64,000 nt of DNA, from assembly GCA_914767715.1 (NCBI GenBank), contig OU612070.1, positions 26,402,025-26,466,024 of the forward strand, in the 5' to 3' direction. Positions 41,031 to 54,852 of the stretch are shown one piece after another; the first letter of the stretch is position 1; every line of letters starts with the position of its first letter. The notes under the pieces are model-generated. The model saw only the letters and a list, made by a program, of their open reading frames with translations. It had not been told where the DNA came from and did not search any database. The position numbers and the translations under genes are program-made. The stretch is from Membranipora membranacea. Taxonomy: Eukaryota; Bryozoa; Gymnolaemata; Cheilostomatida; Membraniporidae.

Positions 41031-44000
41031 CTTTAGCGTCAGAATATGCAAAGATTATTTTGGAAGGCTAATCTGAGACTGATTTGCTAAGCTTGCAGAC
41101 CTGGCTGAATCTGTTTGGTACTGGTGTTCTTTTTCTCTTCACATTTTGGATCATCATTTATGCTTTCATTTAGTTCTTGCAAGTCTTGCCTAAATTGGCT
41201 ACAGTCCATCAATAAATCAATAAATTGGCTGCACAAATCCATCATAGTGTCTTTCCTAGTACCATGACACCAATGAACTAAATGGGGGTTTAGTTCATTT
41301 ATGACACACACTTGTATCATGTTTTGTTGATAGATGATTAATCTGTATGGTGGATTTATATTCAATATACAAAGGTTTGGGCATGTTGGTTGGTGGCTGT
41401 CAGGAGATTTGTTGTACGGTGACCAGCGATGTGCTATTTAGGGATAACATGGCTCTCCTAAAAAAATTGTTCTAACTTTCCAACCCATAGGTAAACAAGA
41501 AATTTTGGTGACACATTCATTTTAATCATTTTGGCACGGATAAACTTCATTCCGTCAAATTTCAAACTGTGGACTGGAGTACACTGAAAGTTAGGTAAAC
41601 AATTACATAGACCTACTTTTTCAACATAGACCCAATCTTTTTAAATTATTGATTTTATTAATATTGATTATAGCCTACCAACACATTCAAACACCTGGGA
41701 TGAGGCTACTAGTACTAGTCGTGACACTAGCATGTTCATGAAATAAAAAATAAATGTCTTTGTAGTAAACAAAAACATTGAACCTGAAGGTAAAGTAAGC
41801 AATCACATTTCTCCTTGTGTGGACTTCTGTGCAGCTAGCAATTGAGTTATGCTAGCAAACCTCAGATAGCAGTTTTTGTGAGCATAGTAAGCATGTTTAT
41901 TTCTATTGTCTTCATTCTCCATTCCATGGCTATATCTGCAGCAAAACCATCAGCAAATTTGCGGCATGCCTTTCTAGCTCAATCGAGAATGATTACTGCA
42001 AGGGTCAAAATGACCCTTTTCAGCCTCAGTGAACATGATGTTTTTTTTCTTGCACAACTTATTATCATACAATGCTACACACTTATGGATAGCCAGCATG
42101 GCCACTGCATTGGCTCTCATCAGAGCAGTCCTCCCGCGCTGCATGTTAACCGAGTTTTGCTCTAGGCTCAGATGGAGGACTATAAGGCACAGCTTGTTGT
42201 GGCACAAGTGCAAGGTCTTGTAGCCAGCTGGAAACTGTGTGGTGTGGAGGGCACACATCATCCTCACTCTATGCACACCCAACACCCTACCCTCCCCATC
42301 ACTCCATTCAACCCATGAGCCTCAAGCAAAGATTGAATTTGGATATCTCTGATTAGATCAACGAAATTGGTGAATTTCAACACACAATCCGCTGTCTGAA
42401 AGCTGTGGATTTGCTTTATATAAATAAACTCTAAACACAGAAATTCAGAAATACTGACATCGATTATGAACTTGATCCACTCATGGTAATCCGATCTCTT
42501 AAAGTTATTAGCTGTTCTCATGTGTGACATTCCACTAGCTCTAGCCCTCACAGTCTCTTCTCATTGTTTCTTTCACTCACCCACTTCAGTTAGTGTTTTG
42601 TCTATTAAAAAAGGTCAAGGGTTGACTCTTACAATAACTCCTGGTCAATTGTTTGAAAGCAATGAATCAGCTAAAGACTGGGCATTATGATTATGGATAA
42701 CTTAAACATGTTAAGCACCCTATAGCATGGGCATACAGATTTGAGAACAGATGTAATCTTGTCCTTTGGCCATGATTATAGATGAAGTAAGGATATTATT
42801 ATTAGCTCTTATTGAATAACAATAACTCTGAGCAATTCTTTTTTGTTTTATGTAATACTGCCTAAAAATACTGAACATAATCATCAGCGTGAAGTACCAA
42901 GGCTATACCTCTCAGTCATGGTAAACACATACAGTAAAAAATTTAAGAGGAACTCTGGAAAAGTTTGCTATAGGTAGAGCCTTGCAGCTTAACAATTAAA
43001 TATTTCGATTACAATTTATAATGTAAGAGAGATAGTAAACAAAGAAAATCAGGAAAAGGTTTATCCTTGTCACGAGAAGCAGGAATTGTTATATTTTTAC
43101 AGACTGACCTGATTCTTATCCACACATGATGCAAACTTCCCTTATAATAGTTAAATATTAAAGCAAAAGTTTACGGTAAGCATAATCTTACTCGAGTAGT
43201 ATTCGAGTAGTAAGTTAGCCTTTTATCGATATTAAGAAAAGCTCCATGCCGCAACAGGACATGGCCATCAGGACATAAGTCTACTGCGAGCGTTTGTTTA
43301 TAGTTTAATGGTTATTTGGTGGATTTAGTTCTGGACTTCAAATCTTTTAACGAGTCAGACTTGAGAACGTTTCTTTAGGATACTTGCCACATGATTTTAT
43401 ATTTCACTTGACCCAAGGAAATTGAATAGATTCATGTTTCTGCTTGTACTCTCTTCCACAAGGACTGCCGGCCATGAAAATTGTAACCAGTTATCCGGAT
43501 ACCTGGAAAGGCTGATCTTATAGCATTCCAGAGGGCTGAAACGGAATGATAATGAGTGCACGTGGTGTTGTGAAAAGAGGATGATTTGTTTTATGTTGTC
43601 ACGTACAGCATGAAAAGATTTGGATAGAGTCTTTGAAGAAAGGCACTGAATCACCACTTATTCTGTACTTGATTTATAATGAAATAATACACCGAAAAGT
43701 CAGGATGGAACTGAAGAAGATTGAGAAGTGAATGTGCCCTGATTCATCACTCCAATTGTAACAACTTGATGCTTGCTATTAGTCTTACCTTATTTGAAAT
43801 CAATGAAATACTCAAATACTTGCATAGTGTCAGTGATCGGTGTAGGATATGGCTCCAGACTATTACAGATTACAGATGAAATGGCTAAAATCTGCCTCAG
43901 TGAGCATTTTAAAATTTACAGCTTGCTTAAAGCGTAGCCTCAGAACCTCTACAAATTAGTTTTCTTTATTGAGAACGGCACTTTTGGTTAACAATTTTCT

Positions 44001-45320
44001 GAGGAGTTTAAGCACTGGCTAATTATTTCTAACTTGGATACCATCGCATGATCTCCTCGTACAGTGTCTGTTGAGCTGCCTTTTGACAGACAGACATTGT
44101 GCACTCTGTGTCGATACCTGAAGCTGATTTGGGTTGTTTATATGAATGACCAGTGCTGTCTCTCTGCTTGCTGAAGTACTGCTGATATACTGCTGCAGTA
44201 CTGATGAACTGGATCTCGGCAGAATAGTTTTTCTCTTTGAATGAATTTGTATCCTTCATTCAGAAGATCTTTGCTGAGACTGAGTGTTAAATGCCTACGG
44301 ATTGACCTCATCTTTTGCTCTAATCAGTTTCTTTTTCTGATGTTGCTGTGATGAAAAACACAGGCAATCAGGCGCATCTGTGACTATTTTTACTCAAAAG
44401 GTTGTGGTGGATGGGTAGCCAGACTTGCCGACCTCAGAGGGAGGGATTAGAGTGAGACCTGTGAAGGGTGGGGGGATTTCTGCTCAAATGATAACATTTA
44501 TTATAATGGGTCAAAAAACGCAATTTGGGTCAAAGGAGCAAAGACCTCGCTGTTTTCTCCCTCTATAAGAATATTTTCGAGGTGGAAAACTGTATTCTCA
44601 CTCTAAAAACCTGAGATTTGGCCAACCTCCTTTCCCCACCCATAAAACTCAGTAATCTTTCACTGCGACCTTTCATTCTCAGGAACAGACTCCTGACAAA
44701 TGTCATCATCTGTGTTAATGCAAGTATCATTTTTGCAAGAGAGAATGTTTCCTCATCGCTTATCACCTACCTATCAATTACTATATGGTACAAGTAGTTG
44801 GACTTGTAGTACTGTGCACAGCACACATGTAGTTTGTGGATGTAACCACTGGATTGTATTGTTGGTAGCTGTTCCTACTGCACTAACACGCACAAAGATG
44901 GATATGCATTTGGACCAGTCGGACGCACCAATGTGAGGGGCTTTTTATGACACCACAGTGCAAAGACCTATTTGGCATAGAGATTTTTGTCAAAAACATA
45001 AATTGAAACAGATTTACTTTCTTTGAGAAAGCGAAATAGTTTTGTATTTTTATCTTTAAGAATCCTACAACTCCTTGCTCTAGCTAGTATTCCGCTCTTC
45101 AACCTGTGGAATTTCAAAATTGAAAAGATAGGTATAGCATGTTATACTATGATTCTCATACCGAACCCATTTTCATAGAAACCCGGTAAGGTTTTTCAGA
45201 TCATAAAAGTGTTCACAGTTGGCAATTTGGGACTGTGTAATGAGCAATGTGAGTGATGATAATTAGGCCTACTACTAAAAAAACCGCATATGCCCACTCT
45301 TGCTGTATTATTCAGTGTAG
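41031..45320. other. Long stretch without recognisable genes
   Basis: Several short frames (minus 41974-42285, 42264-42551, 43397-43657, 44029-44259) have protein-like composition but no motif I can name, and none is bounded by convincing splice sites. No repeats shared with the rest of the window were noticed. Confidence 0.4.
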
Positions 45321-45530
45321 TTGGGTTATGTAACCCAACGGTGGTCCCTAGTTAGTATTAATTTTCACAAACATAACACACAGGACACACAACGCTTATG
45401 GACAAATTATCTCAATGTATATCCCAACGCAGACAGGCCATATGTGTATACGTCCTATAGTCCTCATTCTGGTTGTTATATATGTCATAAGGATGGTCAT
45501 ATTGCGCGTTGCTGTCCTGAAGGCCGGTAG
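45321..45530 (+). pseudogene. Gag zinc-knuckle remnant
   Basis: The end of a 69-codon frame reads GCYICHKDGHIARCCPEG, a CCHC zinc knuckle (C-x2-C-x4-H-x4-C) as in Gag nucleocapsid. No LTR, protease or polymerase is visible nearby, so it is an isolated retroelement fragment. Confidence 0.55.
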
Positions 45531-46920
45531 TCTTTCAGTATGAAAGCTGGACTAAAATTTGTATCAATACAAATATTAAACCTTCAGTTCAATGTTAATT
45601 ATCTCCTTTAGTGGTAGATGATATACAAAACCAAAAGAATCTGCAGACATTTTATTGAAATTAGAATTAGGAATGAGAAAAATTAAGATAGTTGCCGAAG
45701 TCATAGATGGAGGGTGTAGCACATTGAAATTTGTTTATTGTATTCAAAATTCATAACATGAAAAAAATCCTGATATTTTTTTAATATTTTTATTTTCAAG
45801 GTAGGGTAGGATCAAGGAGTTTGAAAAAGGAGTGGAAACGGCCTCTCATTTCAAATTGTTGTTTGTCTCCACTGGTAATTGCCCTCTCTTTATCAGCAAA
45901 TGTTTTTCATGACCACAGCCAATCAGAGCAGAGACTGCAGAGAGTGACTTCCTGCCAAAAAGAAGTACAACTTGAGTTGCTGTAATAATTTTGATGAACT
46001 GTCTAATCAGCAAGAGAAATCCCATTTATCAAGATGGGTTCTACTGCAAATTTCCTAAAGTGTTTGAACCTCTTGAAAAGAAACTAAACTAAGTAGCAGA
46101 GAGATATAGATAGCACTCAGGTATATTCCATGTTTCAAACTATAGTCTAGTTTTACCTGGGACTCCAAAGCCCTCTGCTACTCATATGAGAAGGGAAAGT
46201 TTCACTGCAGACATGGCCATAAATTTGCCTCATTATTTGGTAATCAATGGCGGTTTTCATCAGTCAAACGTGGTATGTTATGCCTCCCATTCTCACTTAG
46301 GTGTTAGAAAGGGCTTATTTAAGTACTTTCACTACTTTTATCTGGTCTAAGTTCCTCACATGGTTTTAAAATGGTGAATGAATGATTTATTTTCAGTCTC
46401 TCTATCCCCCATCAAACATTTGCATTGGAGTTATAATTCAATACCCTGCAAAAGTGGTTACTATATTACTAGCTATGTCTCATCTACACTTGTAGTGATT
46501 TACATCATGATATATTGCCTCTGGGTGTCTGAAAATACCATTGAGTAAACATGTCAAATATTTTAATAATTTTCAACTGGAGACAGACATATAAAAAGAC
46601 TGAGGACTTAAATGAATTTTAATGGAGGGACCATATTAGTACAAACCTTGGAAACAGCCTTGTTAAGTCACAGGCTACATTTCGTTTCCACTCTCTCTCT
46701 GTAACTCCCTGGTAGGATTTGACCAACAACATTTTAATAGATGTGCCCCAGTTGAAAACCCAGCTGCAACAAAATTATGATTTGGCTATAACTTGAAAAC
46801 TATCAATGAACTATCATGGAGCAAGAGGCAATGGTTATAATAAATTCTTGGGGGAATTGCAGACCAAAAGGAACTATAATCATGTAATTATCAGCACATA
46901 AGATTGATAACATTTGAATT
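45531..46920. other. No gene seen
   Basis: AT-rich DNA without recognised frames or repeats. Confidence 0.4.
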
Positions 46921-46929
46921 TTTTTCTTC

Positions 46930-49510
46930 TGTGGTTGAAGCCATCTGATTTGCCTCTCATCTTTGTCCGCATTATAGTTGTCCTTACTTGCCGGCTTTCA
47001 TTCCTTGGTCTCGGAGGAGCTACAAAAGTGTAATCGAGCTACTCTGGCACGTGAACTCTTCCGCGGGGATATAATGTGCCCACTGCCCCCTTTCACTATA
47101 TTTTCCATTGCATAAAAGGTGATGGGGCCTTGGTACTGCCCTATCTGCCCAATTTATTCATACAGGCCCTGCTGTCTTTGGTTAGCAAAGGCAGCTAGTG
47201 CATCCGTATGATCTTTACAGGCAGTTGATCCTGTTGTGTAGAATACCGCATATTCTTTTTCTCCAGGCGAAGCTAAAAGCTTTAACATTGCACAAAACTT
47301 ATGACTGCCGTAGCCTGATGTTGAACACGGAAAAACAATTTGTATCACCATAAACCTCTCCTGGGACATACGCTTCAAGTATATATGGAATGTGCCGTTT
47401 GAGCAGCCCCATTGAAACATGTTATGCTCAATATTTCCCTTTGAATGTTGATCATTGTTCAAATAGGGGGTTGTGCTTAATAGGGACGCAAGAATTGACC
47501 AAAGTAAAAAAAAAACAGTCCTACAAGACCTTGGCAGTGTCCGGAGGCAATCCGTCCCTAACCTGACTAACATTTGCCAGCTTAGGGACAGTACATAGTT
47601 TAGAGAACTACATCAGTCGTATCGCATTTGTAACAGCATTGTGTGTCCACAAGCATACCAAAGAAGATATTTCGAGCGTTGCTTTTGATCTGACAAGAAA
47701 ATAGAAGTAATGGGCACCTGCCAAGTGAGAACATCTCTCATTTGTGATAATGGAGGTGATATGGCATCTGTCAACAGTTATTCTTGGAGGTGATACGGCC
47801 TCCCATCTCCACATTCATTCACTTGATAATCCATCATGCCAAATCCCTATGAGCCGTGAGGGTTATAACATGCCAAAGCCCTCGCTGGATAGTTTCCCTT
47901 AATGACAATACTGATGAGTGTCTTGTTGAAGAGCACATAAAGTGAGTTAATTATTCTAACTCATAACATAAAGCTTACTGCGCCATACATTTTATACATA
48001 ATTATTATATCCATATCAGACGTGTTGTGCATCGTATTTTGTTCTTGTATTCTAGTTTTCTGGCTGTGAAGTCTGTAAGGGGTTCTGATTCTGATTTGTG
48101 TATTCTCTGTCCTCATCGCTTTTATGAAACTGAGTTGTCTTACAGTACAAAACCCGAATGATCTTGGAGAAACCATCATAATTAGAATCCCTGCAACGAT
48201 GAACTGAACGACTTTCAACTACTGATAATCAGTATGAGCAGTATTTATTGTATTGTAACATCGAGAGTGAAACAAAATGGATTAGAGTCTTTTAGTATGT
48301 AACTCACGCCTGAGCGCCTAAAGTGTGGGATCGCACATGCACTTTACTCACTCTCCGCTAGGTATTACTAATGTGGTATTTTATTAATTTACAATTCAAA
48401 ACCTCCGAACTAGTGTCGGGATCTTCAAATCTGAACATCAAGAATAGTGGGGAGAAATAAGTTAGTAAGTCAGGTGATTCAGTTCCAGTCCGTTTAACCA
48501 CGTAGTTCTACCCGAAATGTGGGTTTAGAGCTGAGCAGAATATACACATAGAAACAATAAAGTACAAAATGGAGGCAAGATTTGGCATATCTGAAAACCC
48601 TATTGAACGTGTATTAATTCCCCGCTGCACTTGACATTGGTCATTGTTGACCCAAGTGTATTTTCTGACGATGGAGTAGATATCTTAATATGGGCCATTG
48701 CTGTAGTGATTGAGGCAATCTATGCGTTTGATCTGGCTGTCATTTGTTTCTATACTAACTTGTGAAGTGATTCGCTCTGAATGTTGTAATATAATTCATC
48801 ACCCTTCAGACCTGCAGGCTCTCTGCATGGTTTCAAAACACCCTGTAAAAGTTTGCAGTAGTGATATTCTGTAAACCAGGCATGAGACCCGATGAGTCAG
48901 TTTTCTCCCTCAAATAATGCCCTAATGATTGATTGATTTGTATTCTATCACTATCTGTAAAAGTTGAGATAAAAAGGTTGATTTGTTGAGCATGCTTATT
49001 ATTCTGTATTATCAGCTTCCATGGTCTGGAAATTCACTGGCTCAAGATTAAAGACGTTGGAGTCTGGCCTTGACTCAGTATTATCATCTACTATTCTTCT
49101 GAAACTCACGGACTCAAGATTGAGTCTTGGCTCTGTATTTCTATTAATTCTGGCTAGTTATAGTGACTCCCTTGTAGAGTATCTAGACTAAAAATACTTC
49201 CCTCATCATCACGGAGGAGACCTAAGTGGCTGTGAATGTCAGTAGTCAATGAGAATACATCACCATCATCATCATCATTATTTAATATATTTAATTAACT
49301 GCTTCTTAATCAGCATTATTGAAGAAATTATACATATCCATCATTAAGTTTATAGCAAACTGGTCTCCTTTTGCGGATTATGAACAAAGACAAGACCAAT
49401 TGCATCTCATGATGCACCTTGTCTTCTTGCACTTGCCATGGATGAGTTTAAGAACGCATGTTTCAATCAGTATCCATTTGATGTTATACCTTTACTTGCT
49501 ATTATTTAAC
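46930..49510. repeat. Repeat family R, longest copy
   Basis: Matches the Polinton-split copy over 46.93-47.16, 47.88-49.16 and 49.17-49.50 kb. It is not interrupted at the position corresponding to the Polinton insertion (about 49160, GGCTAGTTATAGTGACTCC) and thus shows the empty site. It also holds a roughly 0.7-kb block at 47.17-47.87 kb absent from the other copy. Confidence 0.8.
47154..47814 (-). pseudogene. Coding-like remnant inside repeat family R
   Basis: Two minus-strand frames (47154-47573 and 47608-47814) occupy the block missing from the deleted copy. The clearest part reads SGYGSHKFCAMLKLLASP and ends ALAAFANQRQQGL. No transposase signature is visible to me. Its restriction to the longer copy suggests it belonged to the autonomous form. 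Confidence 0.4.
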
Positions 49511-50279
49511 CAGTCTGAGTAACTTATAGACACTATGATCTGTTGTTACCGCAAAATCCCGAGTTAAATAATGCGAACAAGAGATCTAGCGTCACAATAA
49601 GAATGCACTCACTAACAGAAGGATGGAGAAGAACTGTCCATGCAATGGAGACCTGTGAGAGACTGCAGCTGTTATGACTGAACAAATAATGTTCAAGATA
49701 TTTTTTTTTATACTTTTTCTGGATATTTTCTGGATTTATGATGCAAAGGCTATCAGAGAATCCCGCTGCTGCCACAATTAAGGTTGACTACCGCATAAAA
49801 TAACGTATTGATGTGAATGTTTTCAGATTTTCAGAACTTATTGTATACACATACTAAGTGCATAACTTATTTGCAAAAATCTTACGCTATGTATAACCTA
49901 TGTTACCAGACCTTTAAGAACTCGCTGGCCACATTATATTCACAGAAATCTTGCATTGACAATATAAGATACCGCCTGATTATTTACCTTGTCTCTCTGA
50001 TTACTTGGTTATGAGTGCATATTTGACACTTATCGGCGGTTGAAAACTTGCTCAGGTTTACGATGCAATCCGCAGACTGTCTCAAACCACGAAAGTTGCT
50101 GCTCATCAAAATCCTCATCGCCCAAGAAAGGTCATCAGTAATTTTACAAAAATTTCTGCCGGCCACCATCACATTGATTGAAGATGACCCTAATGTTACC
50201 GAGAGTATTGCTGGCAAAGAGTTCTCAATGTAGACATACTATGTAGACTCCCCTTCTTTTTTAACTGAAAAATGAGCCT
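49511..50279. other. Unassigned, one coding-like frame
   Basis: The minus-strand frame at 49984-50217 (containing FCKITDDLSWAMRILMSSNFRGL) reads like protein but has no recognised motif. It lies beside family R and may belong to it. Confidence 0.3.
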
Positions 50280-50780
50280 GAATGGAGCTAACATCGTGGG
50301 CTGTAGCAAGAGATTGCGCCATTTGAGGCCTAAATAGACTTATAGGAAGCTCGTTCCAAATCGCCTTTTGAGTTTAGTTTCAAATTGTTTCTGTACAATA
50401 TACCGAACTGGTTGACTGTCAAGGTTCTCAGCATCAGATGGCCCAAATTTCTCTGTCAGCTTGCTGATCAGCCCAAATCATGTTGGCTTCAAAGCCTTAT
50501 CATTAGCTTCTTCAAGGTAATCTTCTAGCCTGAAATAAATAAGTAAACGTGTGCTTGCTTGTCATAGCATGGATTGTATACATATATTGTAACAGTTCAC
50601 TCAGCCCCAAGGTGATGCTGTTCCTCTAATTTGTAATAATATTACCAGCCGGGCCAAAACCTCGCCCTAAAGAGCAGTTGGTGCCAGGCACACATAAATT
50701 TATTTTTTGGCCAGCTTGGCTAAGGTAGGAAATGTTGCCTGGTTCGCTTGCCACCATTGTAGTGGATTGATGCCATTTAC
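50280..50780 (-). pseudogene. Repeat family R exon-like fragment
   Basis: Behind a TTATTTCAG acceptor at about 50536, the minus strand encodes an acidic, helical stretch beginning LEDYLEEANDKALKP and continuing LISKLTEKFGPSDAENL and VRYIVQKQFETKLKRRFG, with an in-frame TGA. The flanks (50.43-50.58 and 50.59-50.77 kb) recur at 20.31-20.43 and 21.08-21.25 kb. It is probably part of the family's own gene. Confidence 0.5.
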
Positions 50781-51635
50781 TGCAGGCAGGCTCTTGTATA
50801 AAGAAATCTCTTTATCAGTATGATATTAATCATGAGCCATTGCGTCAGCAGATTCATCCTCCAGCTCAAGTTCTTCCAGCAAGTAGTCAAGCCCCCCCCC
50901 TTCTTCTTAGGAACACTCTTCTTCTGTCTCCTAGTAACTGTGGGCGATGCAGTGCTTTGTACATGAATGATCTGAAGTTCTCAGTTGTATTCTAATTTAA
51001 TACCAGTTTAACCATTGCACTTTGAGTCATCAGTCTATATAGTACAGTAAACAAAAAGCTTGGGCCGATGAACTGATCTGAAAACCAGAAGTTTTATTTT
51101 GAATGTAATAAATGCCCTAGCTCACTTGTCAAGTTTGCATTTGCTGTTGCCATAAGTGGCCTGATATCTTTTGCCGACTTACTGCAAGAGTGCCGTCTTC
51201 TCTTCATGGCTCTTTCAGCGTAGGATTTGCTTGTTCTGCATCAGTCAAACAAAGCCAGTAGAGACTCAGCTCAAGATCTTTTAACATGATTGGAACATTA
51301 AAACACAGCTACTTACAATACACCCAGGGGGGCTGGAAATACACAACCATATATTTTTTACTATCAAGACACCTGCCAGAGCCCCTCCCCAAGATTGCAC
51401 CGGGCTAAATCATAATGTGAGCATAATTGCGTTACTGATTTAGATAATGGGCACATACACCTTGTTCATATCTGTTTGCATCCATAGATTTGAGTGTAAA
51501 TAGTGAGGATTACGGCAGAGCATTCTTGGTGGTATCAGTTGATTCTCAAGGCACCTCAGTTCTAAAGCACTTGAAGGAGTAATAATAATAAATAATGTTA
51601 GGAATTTAAGACGTATGCATACCGTGACTATGCGT
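50781..51635. other. No gene seen
   Basis: No recognised frame; includes a CCCCCCCC run near 50890. Confidence 0.4.
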
Positions 51636-51851
51636 TCACTTGGCAAGCAAAGCAAAACTACTGTGGCTGCCAGCCCTCACAGCTACGACCGAACCCTGCT
51701 GGAAATGTCTCTCACATTTTAATGATTTTGCACTTAATTTATGTTTGAAATTTGGCAGCGCTCGTGACCACGCTATGTGGTCACTGCTAATATCTGGACA
51801 TATGAATAGTGGTATCTTGTTGACTCCGCTCAATGCGGCATACATACACAA
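51636..51851 (-). pseudogene. THAP-like zinc-finger remnant
   Basis: The frame contains IAWSRALPNFKHKLSAKSL followed by KCERHFQ, corresponding to the Trp and C..HF parts of a THAP DNA-binding domain. The N-terminal C-x2-4-C pair is not clear. THAP domains occur in P-element transposases and domesticated proteins. Here it is an isolated fragment. Confidence 0.45.
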
Positions 51852-51954
51852 TGTTGCATGTCGTTCGTTGTTCTACAGAAAAAAGTTATGTTTCTTCGTT
51901 TCCATGATACACCAGCAGAACTCGTCTACCTACTCAATCCCAGTCTGTGTCTGA

Positions 51955-52777
51955 GAGAAGCATAGCATTGGTTGGGACAACAGATATGAAGAGAATGTAT
52001 GCTACAAATCGGTTGATCAATCTATGCAATGAGTGAGTTGATTGGATTTTCTTGGTGGAAATTTTGTATCTCAGCTTGATCATTACTTTCTTTTTTGTTA
52101 GCAAAGATAAGAAGTAAACAAAGATTTTTCCGCCTGTTTTCAACTGACCAATCAGAACAGAGTGGATAGCCATAACGGAAGTTAGCTTCTCATATTAGTG
52201 TCATTTTATTGTTTATATATAATACCACACAGGAAAAAAACTACAATAAAAGAGTGATATAACTAGTCATTCAAGAATAATTCATAATTTGCAGTTAATT
52301 TTCACTAAGCGCAGTCTTTAAAACAACACATTGTGCTAGAGAAACTTAGCACTGCACAGTGCACAATAGTCCTATTTAACCCAACCTTGTAAAAGTTCTT
52401 AAAAAACTTGAGATCAGAATAATATATGCCAATTCCAAATATCTTATTTCTGCATGCATACATCCGATTCAGATAGATTTAAAGTGTTTACCTCATCACC
52501 CCAGATCTGTTAAGTACCTCAATGGGTTTATTATTGGTTATTGACTGCCTATTGATCATCCAATGAGACGAATCCAGTAACAAGTACACAAAGCAAACAC
52601 GGGAGAGATGAACTGAGGAGATGCCCTGAAGTGAGATTCACAGTCCATATACAGCAGCAGGTAGGACTTACCGAACGAAATAAAGCATTATTAACCATTT
52701 ATCTATGGACAGTCAAATCTTTGTTTTGGGGAGTGATAGTTTATGAAATACGAGTTTTGTTTAAAAATAATTTTTTT
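51955..52777. other. No gene seen
   Basis: AT-rich spacer downstream of the stalk/anchor array; nothing recognisable. Confidence 0.4.
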
Positions 52778-53110
52778 TTATTTAAGCACAAACACAGCAA
52801 CTGCTATGACTGGTCCCACAATCTCCCAATCTAAAAAAGAAATATAATAAACATCAAATTTTGAATCTATTACTATCTCATCGCTATCTCATCATATCAA
52901 ATCAATACATAAGTTACCCACCTTGAGTGTAAACAAATTTTGGTCTTTAGCTCATTTATTTAACTTACCAACTGTGATGGGAATGGTCCCAGTTGTCACA
53001 TTTGGATGCTCAATGCTGCTGCTGCTCAAGGTAGTCACTGCAGCCTCTGTAGTTGTAGTAGTAGTAACAGTTTATGATGAAGAGATGAGTGTTTTTAAGA
53101 GAGAGCAGAT
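52778..53110 (-). CDS. Stalk/anchor cassette a: Thr-rich exon plus membrane exon
   Basis: The stalk exon ends at 52969 (GTTG/GTAAGT) and carries TTTTTTEAAVTTLSSSS and IPITVG. The anchor exon 52830-52778, behind CTTTTTTAG, supplies WEIVGPVIAVAVFVLK and a stop. Phases match (G/AT). The upstream part of the stalk exon contains an in-frame stop, so the copy may be dead or may use a different start. A Thr-rich O-glycosylated surface stalk with a single-pass anchor is the likely product type; the function is unknown. Confidence 0.45.
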
Positions 53111-53400
53111 GTTATCAGTATTATCAATCCGATGCCGGCCATCATGGGACCAACGACCTCCCAGTCTAAAACAGAAATATAGTAAACATTAAATTTTGTG
53201 TCAATAAAATCTCATCAAATCAATACAGGATTTACTTACCCTGAGTGTAAACAAATTTCAGTCTTTAGCTCATTATTTAACTTACCAGCTGTTATGGGAA
53301 TTACGGGAGTTACGCTTGTCCACTGCATTGTGCCGCTGATCGGTGTGGTTATGACAGCATTAGTTGTTGTTGTCGTTGTTGTTTAGATGAGGGTTTTTAA
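53095..53400 (-). CDS. Stalk/anchor cassette b
   Basis: The stalk exon ends at 53286 with TTTTTNAVITTPISGTMQW and IPITAG before GTAAGT. The anchor exon 53165-53095, behind CTGTTTTAG, encodes WEVVGPMMAGIGLIILITS and a stop. It has the same architecture as cassette a, with a more hydrophobic anchor. A second conserved donor lies 50 bases beyond the first, so the exon may be extended in some transcripts. Confidence 0.45.
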
Positions 53401-53619
53401 CAGAGAGCAGATGTTTGTTAAAAACAAGGAAGGATGGACTGAGGAGACGCCCTCGCAAGAAGCGTGCTCCTCAGTTCATATACAGCAGCGGTTAGGACTT
53501 ACCAAAAAGAAAGCTTCCACGGAAAAGTTTTTGAGCTGTCTGTGGACAGACAATTTTGATTTTGGGAGTGATAGTTTATATAATATGAGTTTTTTTAAGG
53601 GTTAATTTAAACTTGATTT

Positions 53620-53982
53620 TATTTTTTTCGCCAGAAAATACAGGAAAGAATTAAAATGAGAATTCCTACACCGGCCATCATGGGCCCAGCGATCTCCCAG
53701 TCAATGGGTCTCCAAGTCTTGGGTCAATAACTATCTCATCATATTAAATTAAAATACAGGAATTACTTACCCTGAGTGTAAACAAATTTCAGTCTTTAGC
53801 TCATTATTTAACTCACCAACTGTTATTGGAATAGTAGAAGTAGTCCATTGCATACTGGTGGTGGTGGTGGCAGCATCTGTTGTTGCTGCAGTGGTTGCTG
53901 CAGTTGTTGCTGTTGTAGACATTAAAGTCTTTAGAAGTGAACAAATATTCTGTTGGGAAAAATATAGACAGTTCTCTGGGCA
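53620..53982 (-). CDS. Stalk/anchor cassette c (best preserved stalk)
   Basis: The stalk exon 53982-53817 starts behind TTTTCAG with CPENCLYFSQQNICSLLKTL, continues as a Thr/Ala run (TTATTAATTAATTDAATTTT) and ends IPITVG at GTGAGT. The anchor sequence near 53695-53625 (WEIAGPMMAGVGILILILS) is present, but its acceptor AG has changed (ATTG before the exon), so splicing may fail. The Cys-containing start implies at least one upstream exon with partner cysteines; I could not find it in the window. Confidence 0.5.
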
Positions 53983-54460
53983 CTGAAAACAAACAATAAT
54001 TATATAAGTATCGTACCCATTTTCCCTAGTAATCATTTAGATATCCAATGCAACTACGGGGTCAAATGAAAAATTCAGCCGCCACACATATTATTCTATG
54101 TTAACCACCCATTACATTCAATGAAATGTTACCTGTAATTTACAGGTAACCCTTTGGATCTGGTATAAGAAGTTTAATCTTTGAAAAAAAACACGCAAAA
54201 CATAAGTTACCAAAAATATATGAATTGCACCTACATTTATGCAGATTTTGAAAGATTTTGAAAAATTTTGAAAAATTTTGAAAGATTTGAAGTTTTAAAA
54301 TATTCAAATATTATCTATATTGATAAACTGGCACAAGAATATTGACCTCCTGTGGCTTATAAAGAGCCATAAAAGTTTTTCAGGAATAAGTTCATATTAT
54401 ATCCAGAATAACCTTTTTTTCTCTTCAGTAATCATTATTACTGCTAATTATTTAACTTAC

Positions 54461-54852
54461 CAACGGTAATTGGTATTCGGCCTATAGCCTACTGTGTAGT
54501 GGCTTATGTTGGTGTTTGTATTGATGTTGATGTTGGTATGGGTGCTATTGGTATGGCCGATGTTGATGGTTGGTTGGTTGCTGATGGTTGGTATGAGGTT
54601 TGTATGAACTGCCTCAAAGAAGATAGGATGGAACAAAAGGCACACAGATGTAGCCCTCGGTATTTAGCTCATTATTTAACTTACCGACGGTCATGGGTAT
54701 CACACCTCTAGTAGTGGCTGACATTGGCATTGAGGTTGGTAGTCCTATAGAGGTTGAGGTTGGTATGTAAGTTGTTGAAGTTGATGTTAATAGGTAGGTG
54801 GCTAGTATCAAGCAAATTTTTTTCTTCAGAATACAGAGACACCCTCTGGGCA
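54461..54852 (-). pseudogene. Stalk cassettes d and e, degraded
   Basis: Cassette e (54852-54685) begins with the same CPEG segment behind TTTTTAG but shifts frame before ICLILATYLLTSTSTTYIPT and ends IPMTVG. Cassette d (about 54600-54461) retains RIPITVG at a GTAAGTT donor but has internal stops. Neither has an anchor exon next to it. They extend the tandem array to five stalk exons in about 2 kb. Confidence 0.5.
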
